Both the position numbers and the translations under genes were made by a program. 64,000 nt of DNA from Thamnaconus septentrionalis (lineage: Eukaryota; Chordata; Actinopteri; Tetraodontiformes; Monacanthidae): assembly GCA_009823395.1 (NCBI GenBank), contig CM020513.1, positions 15,179,001 through 15,243,000 on the forward strand, given 5' to 3'. Below, piece by piece: positions 1 through 11,800 of the stretch (its first letter is position 1; every line of letters begins with the position of its first letter). The notes under the pieces were generated by a model. That model searched no databases and had not been told where the DNA came from. It saw only the letters and a list, made by a program, of their open reading frames with translations.

Positions 1-112
1 GTTCATTCATAGGGTAGTTTTGATGCCTTGAGTGACAATCTACAATGTAAATAGTCATGAATGAAATAAAACACATAAAATCAGAAGTATGTCCAAACTT
101 TTGACTGGTATA
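1..112. mobile_element. Tc1/mariner-like transposon end (remnant)
   Basis: The block from the left edge to about 112 ends with GTCCAAACTTTTGACTGGTA, preceded by CTACAATGTAAATAGTCATG. This resembles the terminal inverted repeat and subterminal sequence of a common teleost Tc1-like DNA transposon. Only the outer end is in the window, inside PDHX intron 8. Family assignment is from memory of the consensus. Confidence 0.6.
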
Positions 113-130
113 AAAAAAGGACAATGAAAT

Positions 131-352
131 TTCATTCATTCATCTTCTATACCCACTTACTCCTATTCAGGGTCACGGGGGTCTGCTGGAGCCTATCCCA
201 GCTGTCATAGGGCGAAGGCAGGGTACACCCTGGACAAGTCGCCAGTTCATCGCAGGGCCACATAGAAACAAACAACCATTCACACTCACATGCACACCTA
301 CGGACATTTTAGAATCTTCGATTGACCTCACATGCATGTTTTTGGACAATGA
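131..352. mobile_element. L2/CR1-like LINE-derived interspersed repeat
   Basis: Contains the order found in a very common teleost repeat: CATTCATTCATCTTCTATAC, TCAGGGTCACGGGGG, GGAGCCTATCCCAGCTGTCA, TACACCCTGGACAAGTCGCC, CATCGCAGGGCCACATAGA, then CATGCATGTTTTTGGAC. The tetranucleotide CATT run at one end fits a LINE 3' tail, which would place the tail at the low-coordinate side. It lies immediately beside the Tc1-like end. No coding capacity. Confidence 0.65.
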
Positions 353-463
353 AATATTCAATTTAACAAGTTCTTCTTCTTCTGTGCTTGATGAAAAGAA
401 GTCACAAGGGTTCTAACTAATATTCCCCCCCATTCACAATCTAAACACAGTGACGATACTTAC

Positions 464-522
464 TCTGAGTGTAACAGCCGCTGCCTTGATAATGAAGTCA
501 TTGACGGACACTTTGATTTCTT
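464..522 (-). CDS. pdhx: PDHX coding exon 8 (inner domain, last exon in window)
   Basis: 59 nt, acceptor TTCCAG at 523, donor AGA|GTAAGT at 463. Encodes [20 protein letters not shown] with the base carried over from exon 7. Exit phase 0. No further PDHX exon is recognisable in 1-463, so the remaining exons lie beyond the left edge. Confidence 0.96.
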
Positions 523-3500
523 CTGGAAAGACAAAGAGGAGACAGTGTGAGAGGTGGGCGAGGGAAGAAGAAGAATAGTTAGAGGAGATACTACGCCAGC
601 GCGCTGCTTTCCTGCACCTCGCACATGGTTCACTCCTGCTGACTGAGAGCCCATCTGATCATCATCAGTCATCCAGATGCCTCATTGCTGAGCATCTGAT
701 CTATTCTCCCCTCTTTGTTGGGCCGCGGAGGCCCAGACCTGCCGCCACTGCCAACTTCTACTGGTGTCCATTAGTGCAGCACCAGACAGTTATGAATGCT
801 GCGGGTGGGATTATTAATGACCTAACCGTGAAATCACTCCGCTCCTGAACAATGAGGCTCCGCAAAAACAACCGGGGGAGAGAGAATCCCTCGCTACACA
901 CACAACCTCACTAATAGGTCTGGAATGGCCGTCCCATTTCCTGCACGGCAGTCAGGACCAGTGCAGATTTACTGTTTGTTTAAAAGCCGGGGAAACTATA
1001 TTTAGTTAAAGCTAAATATGGCCTATGGTGTGACGGCACGCTGAGCAAAGTGTTTCAAAGCAGGAAGATGACGACGCGAACCTCGGCTGGACCGACACGA
1101 CGAGAGGCCAAAAGCAAGAGGAGGGTCAGACTTTAGGAATCTGCCAAAGCCGTCAGCGCAGATCAGGATCTGGTGATACAAGTGCAAGGAAATAGCCAAA
1201 TAAAGTGCTGTGACACAGGAGCAGCACTCCCTTCCACCAGCTCAGTAAAACACTGGCACGACATGTTGGTGCATTCAGAAAATAAGGGATAAACAATGAG
1301 ATTCGCCAGCGTCCGGCAGGTTCTTGAACAGAACATAGAAGCTAAAGCAGCTCAAGACGTTAGAAACAGGCAGTTGGGTAAATATGTAACGTTAACGTCT
1401 CCAACCACATTTCAAACTTTTCCTTGATATTTTTGAACAGACGTCAGTCTCACTGAGAATCGGTGACGTCTGCCACAGGATGTGAGGTGATGGGTTACAA
1501 ATAGGTGCGTGTCAGGGTTGTACTTTCCATTATCAGGATTGGATATAAGTCACTTCCAAATATCAATTCTCATATTGCAAGAATAGGTATCTGTGACAGA
1601 GAAGCTCCCAAAATAGGTCGACCTGACCAGTTTTCAGACTTTAACAGAATAAATGTGATGGCACAAAAAAAAAAGATTCTTAACAATAATAAAGTTTAAT
1701 AGAGAATCTAAAGCATCACGTGCCAAACTGTGAATTTTGGTGTCACGTTTTTCTCCATTTAGGGACAATACACTGCACTTTTTCATCGGTGTATATATAG
1801 ACTTCCAGTTAAAAGCTTGGACACACCCTCTCATGCAATTTTACAACCTTCAACAAACAATGTGGTCAGGAGGCAGCCTGACAGGGCTGAGTGCAGCAGG
1901 CTGTGGGTGTTGTGACAGATTATTGTTACCGTACAGGACCTTTAACCACACTTTTTTTTTTTTTTTAATTAATTTAAAATTTGGACTATGCTTGTTCTGC
2001 TGTGAAGACCACTGGCATGTCAGGGACTCTATTATTATTCATTACTCAAACTGACTGCTTGCTCTTTGGATCGGGCCATTTGTGTTTTCATTGAGAGAAA
2101 AAAATAAATTATGTTTTTAAAATGAAGGAAGGACATAAGATTTCAAACTTGAGCTGCCTGAACGCCTTTGCTGAGAAAAACATTGCGACGACTGCATGCC
2201 GTCATGTGGAGACAGCAAATCAGTTTTTAAAGTCTATTGCATCAATGTATTGTCATTCTATTCTATTAATTTCTGTGCAGAGTTTCCCATTTTACCTTTG
2301 GCCAAGTTCTTGCGGAGGTTCATGACAGCTGCCATGTCGCAGTCGACTGAGGCGTACGCGTGGGGGATGGTGGTCTTAGATTCCGTTAGCCTTTGAGCAA
2401 TCACACGGCGCACATTCGTGGCAGGGATCTCTGTAAAAGTGCCCTGAGAAGAGAGGAAAACATTAAAAATCTGAAGAAATTGAGGTTTTCGGCAACAGAG
2501 AGCAGACGAGGAAGGCTAAAGGGAACAGAATGGCTCACATCACTGACATCACTGACTTGGTGGATGCAGTTATCAAAGATGAAAATATCTTTGACAATAT
2601 TACAACACATTATATATCAAAATTAGATAAAAAAAAAAAAAAATGACTATCTGACATTTTTGATTAATTGATTTTTGTTTGTGGACAACAATTCAAGAGT
2701 TCCAAACATGTATATATATATATATATAAATATGAAAAAAAAACACCACCTTGAAAACTATTAATCCAACAGTCACCATCTCAACAAACGAGGACTTTGA
2801 GGCCAGAAGAGGCTGCAAGTCAGAAGCTTGTTTGGATGAGATGTTGCAAAGGCTGCAGTGTGTCAATGTGTGGCGGAGCAAGAGGGTGAGATGTGAAGGA
2901 CAGTTGGCGAGATGCTCACCGGGGCTCCAGGTTTCCCTGGTACAGACAGAGGAGGTATGTTGGGTCTGCTGCCAGGGGGCGCAGGAGCAGCTGCTGGTGT
3001 GGGGACAGGAAGTGGGGTAGCTGGGGCCTCCACGGCTGGGGCTGCTTTTGGGACAGGGGACATTTTCAGTAGATTCAGTGCATCTCTGTTAAGAAACAAA
3101 AAGAGGAAAGAAAAACATTAACCAATGACCAAAAACAGAAATATGTAGGCGTAACTTACTCAAGAGGAAAATGTCATAGCATGGCATTAAAAAGGACTTG
3201 ATGGTATGGTAACACCATTGTATCCTGACTTATTTGAATTAGGACCATTCAACACTGATCAACACTGTTCTGATTAGAAGGTGTTTTGTATTTCCACTTT
3301 TCTCGCAGCAGTTGATTTAACATGCAAGGGTCAATTTGCAAATCCTGTTTCTCATCTGATTTTTACACGGCAACCACAGAGCATTTTGCTAATTTGGGTT
3401 TTCTGAAATTTGGTTCAACAGAAACAGATTTTCTTCAACTGCGTGGAAAATCTGTCAAAGCACAAGCAGGCCGTTGAAAAGATGAACTACTAGGAACTAT

Positions 3501-5767
3501 TTTCCAAAACTTGCATTATTACCAAGGTCCCTTCGAGATGCTGGAGATGCTTTAATGTTTTCTTTTCCCCGATTTCCTCAGTGATGTTCTCAAATCTTAC
3601 TCTGACTGAGATCATTTCCTCTTCCCTGGAAATTATTTTCTGTTACTCATTTGCTTTTTATTATTTACAAAAAAAAATTTAAAAAGCTACCAACGGTGTA
3701 ATAATTCCTTGTTTACAGATATACTCCCACCTGGGACGGCTGAAAGCAGCACATTACTGCTTTCTGTGTTGGTGGAATATCTCGGAGGCGTGTGGAGAGA
3801 CAGAGAGGTAACTTTAGGTCAACCACTGTTGGTTGGGCGTCTTGAGAATCGTAGAGACAAACAAACAAACGGCATCAGGGTAAGTCCAGGCAGGATCAGG
3901 TGTCGAACGCAGCAAGGGAGAAAGCCATTCAAAACCTTCCCTTCATTATCCGCCCTCCCCGGAGAGAACATCTTTTCCCTTTCTGATAAAACAGGGCCAT
4001 TAATTTTCTGGTGCGGCACCACCTCAACTGCAGACTGTTTAGTGGAGTTAGTGGAAAATTGAGCAACCACGCTTTCAACTGAGACACTGGAACAGGCGAA
4101 AATTACATTTAACGAAAGATCTGACCTGGATTTTTTTTTTCCTCTCCCCTTTTCACCCATGATTTGAGCATAGCATAAAGAGGTGGGAGGGGCAGGTATC
4201 AGGTGAGCTGGGCTCGGAGCTCTCCAGTTCCGATTCAGTGCACCAGGGTCCACCTACCCGCACACATCAGCTCTTTTGTCTGGGTCAGCTGCCTCTTACC
4301 TCAGCGTGTCGCCAGGAGCAGCCTGGGCCCCCAACCCTGTTTTATGTCTGTCCTACTCACAGCGTCGCCTCTTTACGCTCCCGCACAGACACGCGCACAA
4401 AATGTTCTGCTTCTCTTACTACAGTGTTGTGTTTATTTACAATACTGCAGTTGCCAAGAGAATCCTGAGAGAACAACATAAAAGGGTCTGATTACAAACT
4501 AGTTTGCAGAGGGGACAGCAAATGAAGAGGAAGTTAACAGAGTGATGGGTGTGAAGAACACATCACTAAAAAAGATTGAACACTAATTTGGAAAGGATGA
4601 TGCTAACACTTCAAATGTAATTCCCTCCAAGGAATAGATTCACCATCTATTCACTTTGAAAACCAGTTGAGAGGGTCAAAGTGATGCACGCTCAGTCATG
4701 ACGACAAACAGAAAAAGAAAATAAAGCCTCTGCCTGTCTGTATTGTGTAACCAACCGTATTGACAGTTTGCTATGGTCTCAAAACACACAAACACACAAC
4801 TTATAGAAGGAAGTAGACAGAGGTACATCCCATAATGGACAGATACAATTTCAATCAACTTTGCTCTGAGAGGAACTGTTCCTTCCTGTTTTTGGTTTTG
4901 AATATGTTTTTTTTTCTCTCTCTGGTGATTTGTTTCTAGTTTTGAAACAGGTAAACAGGAACCTCGCTGGCTCTCTCATCTGGTTTTGTACCAGAACGAC
5001 GAAAGAAGAAACCGTCCGCGGCTGGGAAGCAGTCCACAGAAGACGGATGGCGGCGACTCCATAGACACCTTTTGTGTGCCTGAATGGCATGCGGTGTTCA
5101 CGCTGACCATTTACAACCCCACTGACAAGTGAGGCAAAGCAGACGAAGCTCTGGGAGACTGGGAGAGAGTGAGAGGAATAATAAGAAGGGGGCACGGCAG
5201 CTCTCACACGCGCATCCACTATGGAAATAGGGCACCAAAACTGCACACATGACCAAATCTGGCCTACTACTGCCACCTAGGAGTGGCTACAATGTAGGAG
5301 ACCCCTGGCTACCTTGATAGGATGATTACCTTTATTATCATTTCTTTTCCCTAGGGAAAAAGCAACATGGGCAGAAAACTAAAACAACTGTTTATTGTGA
5401 AGCTATAATCTTGTTAGCTCTGCAAAACCACTTTAATATTTTAAATTCAGCCATTAATGGCCACGGTGGAAGAACTCACAGTGTTGTCCAACCTCTGTCC
5501 AGCTACTCTGTCGTCATCCATATTCCATATTCCATGTTCCACTTATGCTGCTTCACACGATGGTTTTCTCATTCACTTAAAACTAGTTCACTTCAAAGCC
5601 ATTCATCCAAACTATCTGGACTTGTGTTGAACTCTCCCGGCCTTATTTGAAATGTGCACTAAAAAAGTCAACAGGCATGTGGTGGGACAACTATAGTTGG
5701 TCCAAACCGGGAATAATTCAAGATAATTCCAGCAAAATACAAGTCATGAATGCAGAGTCGAGAGAGA

Positions 5768-5861
<94 letters not shown>

Positions 5862-8800
5862 GAGAGAGACAGGATTCTTTGCCGCTCAGACAGCTGTGAG
5901 CACACATATGAAGTGAGCCGCGTTCGGATAATGAAGCTCCGTCAAGATTTCCATTTTACTGTACGACTAATAATGTCTGAAAAACAGATGGCCTGTGTTC
6001 CCGCCGCCACTAGTGAGCGCTGGCGGCTGCAGTTGCCATGGCGACAGAGGCTGTTTAATGAGATTGCCCAGCAGGGTGTTGGGTGCCTAACGGCAGCGTT
6101 CAATCGGCTCTTTAGTGACAGCGGGCGACCGTGCGCGTGCGGGATTGTAAGAGTTCATGTTAGCGTTGGCAGCTTTCTGCCGTGTGATTTCTGTTGACCA
6201 TGTGTGGAGTGGATTCCTTTCACGCTTGCCTACCTGCAGAGGCATCAGCCTCACCTGCACAGGAACATACAGTCATACAGTAGCTACAAGGGGACAATTC
6301 AAGCCTGTGCCATGATCATCATTGCGATTAACACTCACTGCAGACAGATCGCTTCTACTGAAACAATTTTAACGCTAAAACTTTGAATGATTTATTCATT
6401 TCCATTTGTGCCAGTGTATTCGATTTGCACGGTCAGTTACACAGCTACTCTCTGCAGCTCGCAGCTCGCTTGCAGTCAATTGTAACCGACACCTGGTTAA
6501 TGATATATGCAGGTTATCGGTCAATACGTATGACACAGAATCGTCAGTTCATCCAAACTCACTCCTTGGTGATGAGTCCTCTCGGTCCGGTGGGCGTGGC
6601 CAGCTTTGGGTCGATACCGTGGGTGTCCAGGATGTGCCTTGCAGCTGGACTCAGACGTAACCTGGACAACCAAGCGGGAGCAAGTGAAATAAATCCTGTG
6701 TCACAAATCAGATTTTCTCTCATTTAAAAGTCAGATTTTTCATGTCAATGTTCTCTAACAATAATAGACTGTCCAGAAAATGGGACGCGTATCGGGTTTT
6801 TTTTTTTCCGGAGGCTGTAAACATAGGGCTACATATCCTGCTGAATATCCCATTTTCTGAGTAGCTAGGGCGTTTTATGAATTAGTAATTGAATATTTAC
6901 AAAATATTTAATAACTGAAGCAATCATGCGATGTTGGGTTTGGATCAGAAGCGAGTGAACTTCAATTAAATGAAATATTTAACCCATTTCTGTCCCATAA
7001 TTACCATCCTCCACATGCGCGCGTCCAATGTGAGCACTGTTTCAAGCTGATGTGGCAGAGGATCAATCCTTAATGCGTAGATGGATTCTAATCCCGATGT
7101 GTTTGCATAACACTGTTTGTTCTGAGGCAGCACTTTTGCTTTCAGCTCGACTATTTATTGTATAAACAGAAAGGAAGAGGACCTCAGTCTGTTTTGGAAT
7201 GTGAACAGGGAAAGACAAATTTAGGCCGTTGGGCTGCTGGTCGAGATGGAAAAAACCCTGACATCAGCAGAACTTTACGCGAAACAGAAATAGGGATTAG
7301 TTGTGAGTCACCCCTCATGTATCTGTGTATGTTTGCAACTGAATCTTGTTATTGAGGAATGACCAGGCTTTTATGTTGACTTTGCAGGTTAGTTCCAAAT
7401 CATAGTGACCACGCCCTGTTTTCGTGCAGCTGGTCATTAAAATTAAAAAAAAAAAAAAAAAATGCAAACCATTTTTTTCCCAGCAGAGACAGCTGGAAAT
7501 GCTTTAAGTAGCAGTTTTGGGAGGTCACAAACTGGATGTTTTATGCTTGTGTGGGAAGAATTTTTTTACAAGAAAATAATTGCTTGTGTGCTGCGAGTTG
7601 AGATTTTTATATGATATGTTTTTAGTTGGAGATTGGCAAAGGTCAGAATGTGACTGAAGAAAAAAAAAAAGCTTTTACAATGTGAAGAGACACCACATTC
7701 AGCTCATTGCAGAACAACAAGCCATTCCACTTTTTGCTGTTGTTCACAGCAAATGTGTTCAGTTTGCAGTTCTGTCATGAACTCACGGTCCAGATGTGAC
7801 GGGTTTGGGTGGAGGAGGTGCCGAGGGTGCAGCGGAGGGCACGGCGGGCGCAGCAGCTTCAGGTGCAGATGGGGCCGCAGCCTCGGGAGGGGGGATCTCG
7901 ACCTGCTTCCAGTCCTGCCCTTCCTCCACCATGAGGGCGATGAGAACGCCCAGGCGCACGTTGCGACTGCCCTCCTCCATCTGGAAAGAGGGCGAGAGCA
8001 GCACTCAGACAGTCAGAGGAGCTCATTCAGAAAACCCTCATTAAAATTTGAATTATTTAACTTTTACTGGAAATTGTTTTCATCTGCATGACACTAGGGC
8101 TGCACAACTAACGGTAAAAAAAAATAATAATCACAACCTCGATTCATACTTGCAGTGGTCTTATTTCGAAATGAAAATGATTCTGTCACATTTTTTTTTT
8201 CTCACTTGAGACATCAACTGTACGAAAACAAGTGCTCCTACTTTCTCACTCAGCAAATGACCACGCAACAATGTACCACGTGATACAGGACAGCGAATCC
8301 AGTGGCAGGAGGGAAAAACATCGACTGCGTGAGAAGCACCGTGAACACGTGAAATACTTTGAAAAGCAAACTAGTACAGCCAACAAAATGAATTTCAAAG
8401 GAAAGGCGTCAGTCCGGTGTTGCTGAACCAACAATAAAATCACATTCTGTGGTCTGGAAGTTTTTTTTGTTTGTTGTTCATTTTGTCTGACGTTGCAGTT
8501 CCGACCGTTCCTTTTGATGACCAGAGTTAATGTGCCAATCTTGCATAAAGTGCTATTATATGCACTATTGTAATTTTTTGTTCTGTTAGATAATAAGTGT
8601 ATGAAATATTTGTTTTGAAAAAAGAAAAAAGAAAATACAGGATCATGCAGCCAGACATGACATTAGCATTTTTTCTCATTCAAGGTAAAGCCACAATGAA
8701 ACCTTGACATTTCTGGGATTAGTTGACGAGATGGAGATGCCACTGATATGGTAATGAACAGTGCCAGTTATTGACTGGCTGTCCTTTTCCACAGTCACTC

Positions 8801-11800
8801 TAATCTGCTGTGAGCCCTTTGTTTCTTCCCCTGGTGGCTGTTCTCCCCTCTTCTCATGGCTTGAAATGAAATAGGGGCAATCCGGAGTGCTTTGGGCTGC
8901 TGCACTTCATCTCTTTTCAAAATGGACCAGCTAAGTGTCAACACAGCGAAGAGTAAAATATAAATCACCATGGGCGACGTTGTTATCTCAACTGCTCTTT
9001 CACACAATGAAATTAAAACAGATGTGTCTGCTCAGAGTTGCTGCAGTTACAATAATAACAGATGTATAATTGCATGTGCGTGTGTCTGTGTGTGTTTGGG
9101 TATGGAGACACTACATCTGACTGAAAGCAGTCTCGTCGCAGACAAAAAGACACTTTTGCGTTGATCACAAAAACACGAGTTGTCTCCACAGTTACTGGAG
9201 GGATTCTAGCAGTGGAATCCACTCAAGCACGCATGATGCCTGAATGGCAAGAGCATATGCTCGGCTTACTGTGTGGTTGTGGGGCTCAACACTGCCATCA
9301 AATGGCTACAGTACTCACTGAAAGGAGGCCATATCATTTAGATCGAGGTCCCACTTCATCTTCAATTCAAATGAACCTCAAAAAAAGAACTTCTGAATGT
9401 GACATGACACTCGCAATTCAAGTTATTATCAGGAGACATTCAGCAAATGATTACTGAATGTGTCATCATCACTCACTTTAGGTCATTGCCTTCACTTCAA
9501 CTTGACCAAAAAATGAAGGGCGACGATCTAAAAGGCGGCAGTCAGCCTTCACAACGGTGCAGTGAAAAGTCTAACAAGGCTGAGGGCTAATAAGGGACCT
9601 TTCCACAGCTGCACAGCTGCAGTACTGATAGAGGAAAGTCTACCTGCACCGTCTATTATATTGAGCCTACTATTTCCTCTGAATAATATTACACAGCTAG
9701 AAAAGCCCCTTGATAAACAAGATTAACCAAACAGTAACCCAGATCCGAGCCAGTGATGCGGCTTCGATAAGTCCTGATAGTTTCAGTTAGGTGTTATGTG
9801 GCATCAAATAAGGATGAATATATGGAGGATGTAGATTAACTAAAACAACTTTGAAAATAGACAAAATTGGCAGAAGGTTTTCAACAGACCAAGACTGTCT
9901 TGTCTCGGCACAGCCGCCTCCCATCAAGAGGTGATTTATTATTAAGAATTGACGTTCAATCCTTTGGCTGACGGTGCGTCTAGGTGCGAGGGAGGGAAAG
10001 GACAAGATGAATGGGAGCCTGACAGGTCGCCACCGCCGCATGTGTCGCATATCTTCATCAATTTATCGATCACCTCATATATCTATCAGTCCTTTCCGGC
10101 GCAGTAGGATGAGGATCAATCACCAAACAACTTTCACACCACCAATTTTCAGATGAGTGCTCTCAATTTAAGAGGAATTGGTGGCATTTGTCTCCGCGTG
10201 CCTCTGAACACTGTGTGCATCTGCGGCGGCCGTGTTGATCATTTTCTGCAGAACCCGTGATTGATTGCGCCCAGCCTGGATTTTCAGATTAAAGTCTCCG
10301 GGTCACAGCCACAATATGATGACATATTGTGCTCACGCTCCTTGTGTTCCTTTATCTCCGAGCCTCCACACGACTGCCTTCGCAGCTTGGTGTTGGGAAT
10401 TGGTTGAGGTACTTGACCTCCATAAATAACCCCTGTGGACCGCTGCGAGTCCCACGTCTGCTGCAGCCTGTCCAGGCGTTTGGCCACGGGCGAGCAATTA
10501 CAAGCCCGCCTCTAAATTAGAGAACTACTATTTGGCAACACGGAGAGACACAACGACACCGTGGAGACACGACGCTCCCTAAACCAGACGTGGTGTGGAC
10601 CACCTCGCCCCCGCCATAAAACAGAGAGGGTGCAAATCACGGAAACAATGCCGCGAGCCGCTGAGTTTCTTATTAAGTGTAAACACACATACACACACAC
10701 ACATACATACATACACACACATCAACGCCGAGCAGGAGAATGCAGCAGGGAGGGGTGCAGGGAGAGAAAATGCTGGGGGGCTTATCTAATGCAGACCATC
10801 TTTCTCTGCCAGCTACAGCTCCGAAGCCCCTACCCCCAATTTCCTGGGCGGTTGCCATGGAAACTACCTCAGCCCAACTGTTGGAGAGGCAGGGATGGAC
10901 TAAGGGAACATGAAACACGAGGAGCAAGTGTAGTGAGGGGTGGCAAAGAAAGAGATAAGCCAAAGGTTTACATGTGATGAGGAACCGAGTTACAGCTGAC
11001 GGGAAAATTTAATCGTTTTTTTGAGGCAGAACATTTTTCTGTAATCTTTCTGATTAACCATTTTTACAAGAATTTGCTGCAGCCCACTTGTGTTTGTTTT
11101 TTTTCCCACTGGCCTGAAGTGCACAGTCAGGGACGGAAGGTTTAGTCATTTCTTGACAAAACGCAAAGCCAGACCTGGGGTTTTAAAAAGGCAAAGCTAG
11201 AAAAGACTTAGCTGGAGGACTTCCCTCGCTTCTGCATCTCATACTGCGTCGAGATCTCAGGCACATCAGTCAACAAGCAGAGGGAGATTAAACAGCTTCA
11301 TTATGCAGCTGGAGGGGCAACATGACACGCGGTGGCGTTTGGATGAAAGACAACCCATCACTCCGGCTTTGGCAGCTTATTAAAAATTCAAACGACAGAC
11401 AGCAAAATGGGGGCGGTGAAAAGGAGAGAAGAATTTGTCACTCAAGACGCCTCATCAACGCCGTCTCTCACTCTCACGGCCGTGTGACCAGAATTAAAAA
11501 GGCACAGCCCATTAGCGCAGCGATGGAGGACAGCAGGAAGAAAATTCTAATACGATTTTTTTTTTTTTTTTTACCTTAAACAGCACTTTATCAAGCACTT
11601 CAGCACTACATGTAACATGCACTAAGCACTTCATGCTTTTATTTATTATAGGCTTTTTATTTATTTATAGGTTTGTGTCCGTTTCTTTTTTTTTCGCTGT
11701 CTGTTTTTTATTGTTGGAATGAATGTAATGCAGCCGACCACCTGAATTTCCTTCGGGATTAATAAACTTTTGTCTAATCTAATCTAATCTAATCTACTCA

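Larger units (their letters stand above)
3086..6562 (-). other. pdhx: PDHX intron 5, with a CpG-containing unique block
   Basis: 3.5 kb intron. From about 3086 to 5750 it is AT-rich unique sequence with no clear element; 5760-5870 is a long (GA)n tract; 5900-6250 is distinctly CpG-rich, unique sequence with an RFX-type motif at 6032-6045. The rise in CpG immediately after the GA tract makes this block a candidate intronic cis-element. Confidence 0.55.

Noticed and set aside
5668..5916. Arg-Glu and Ser-Leu repeat proteins
   Set aside because: Translation of the (GA)n microsatellite; the same applies at 39199-39435 and 40445-40672.
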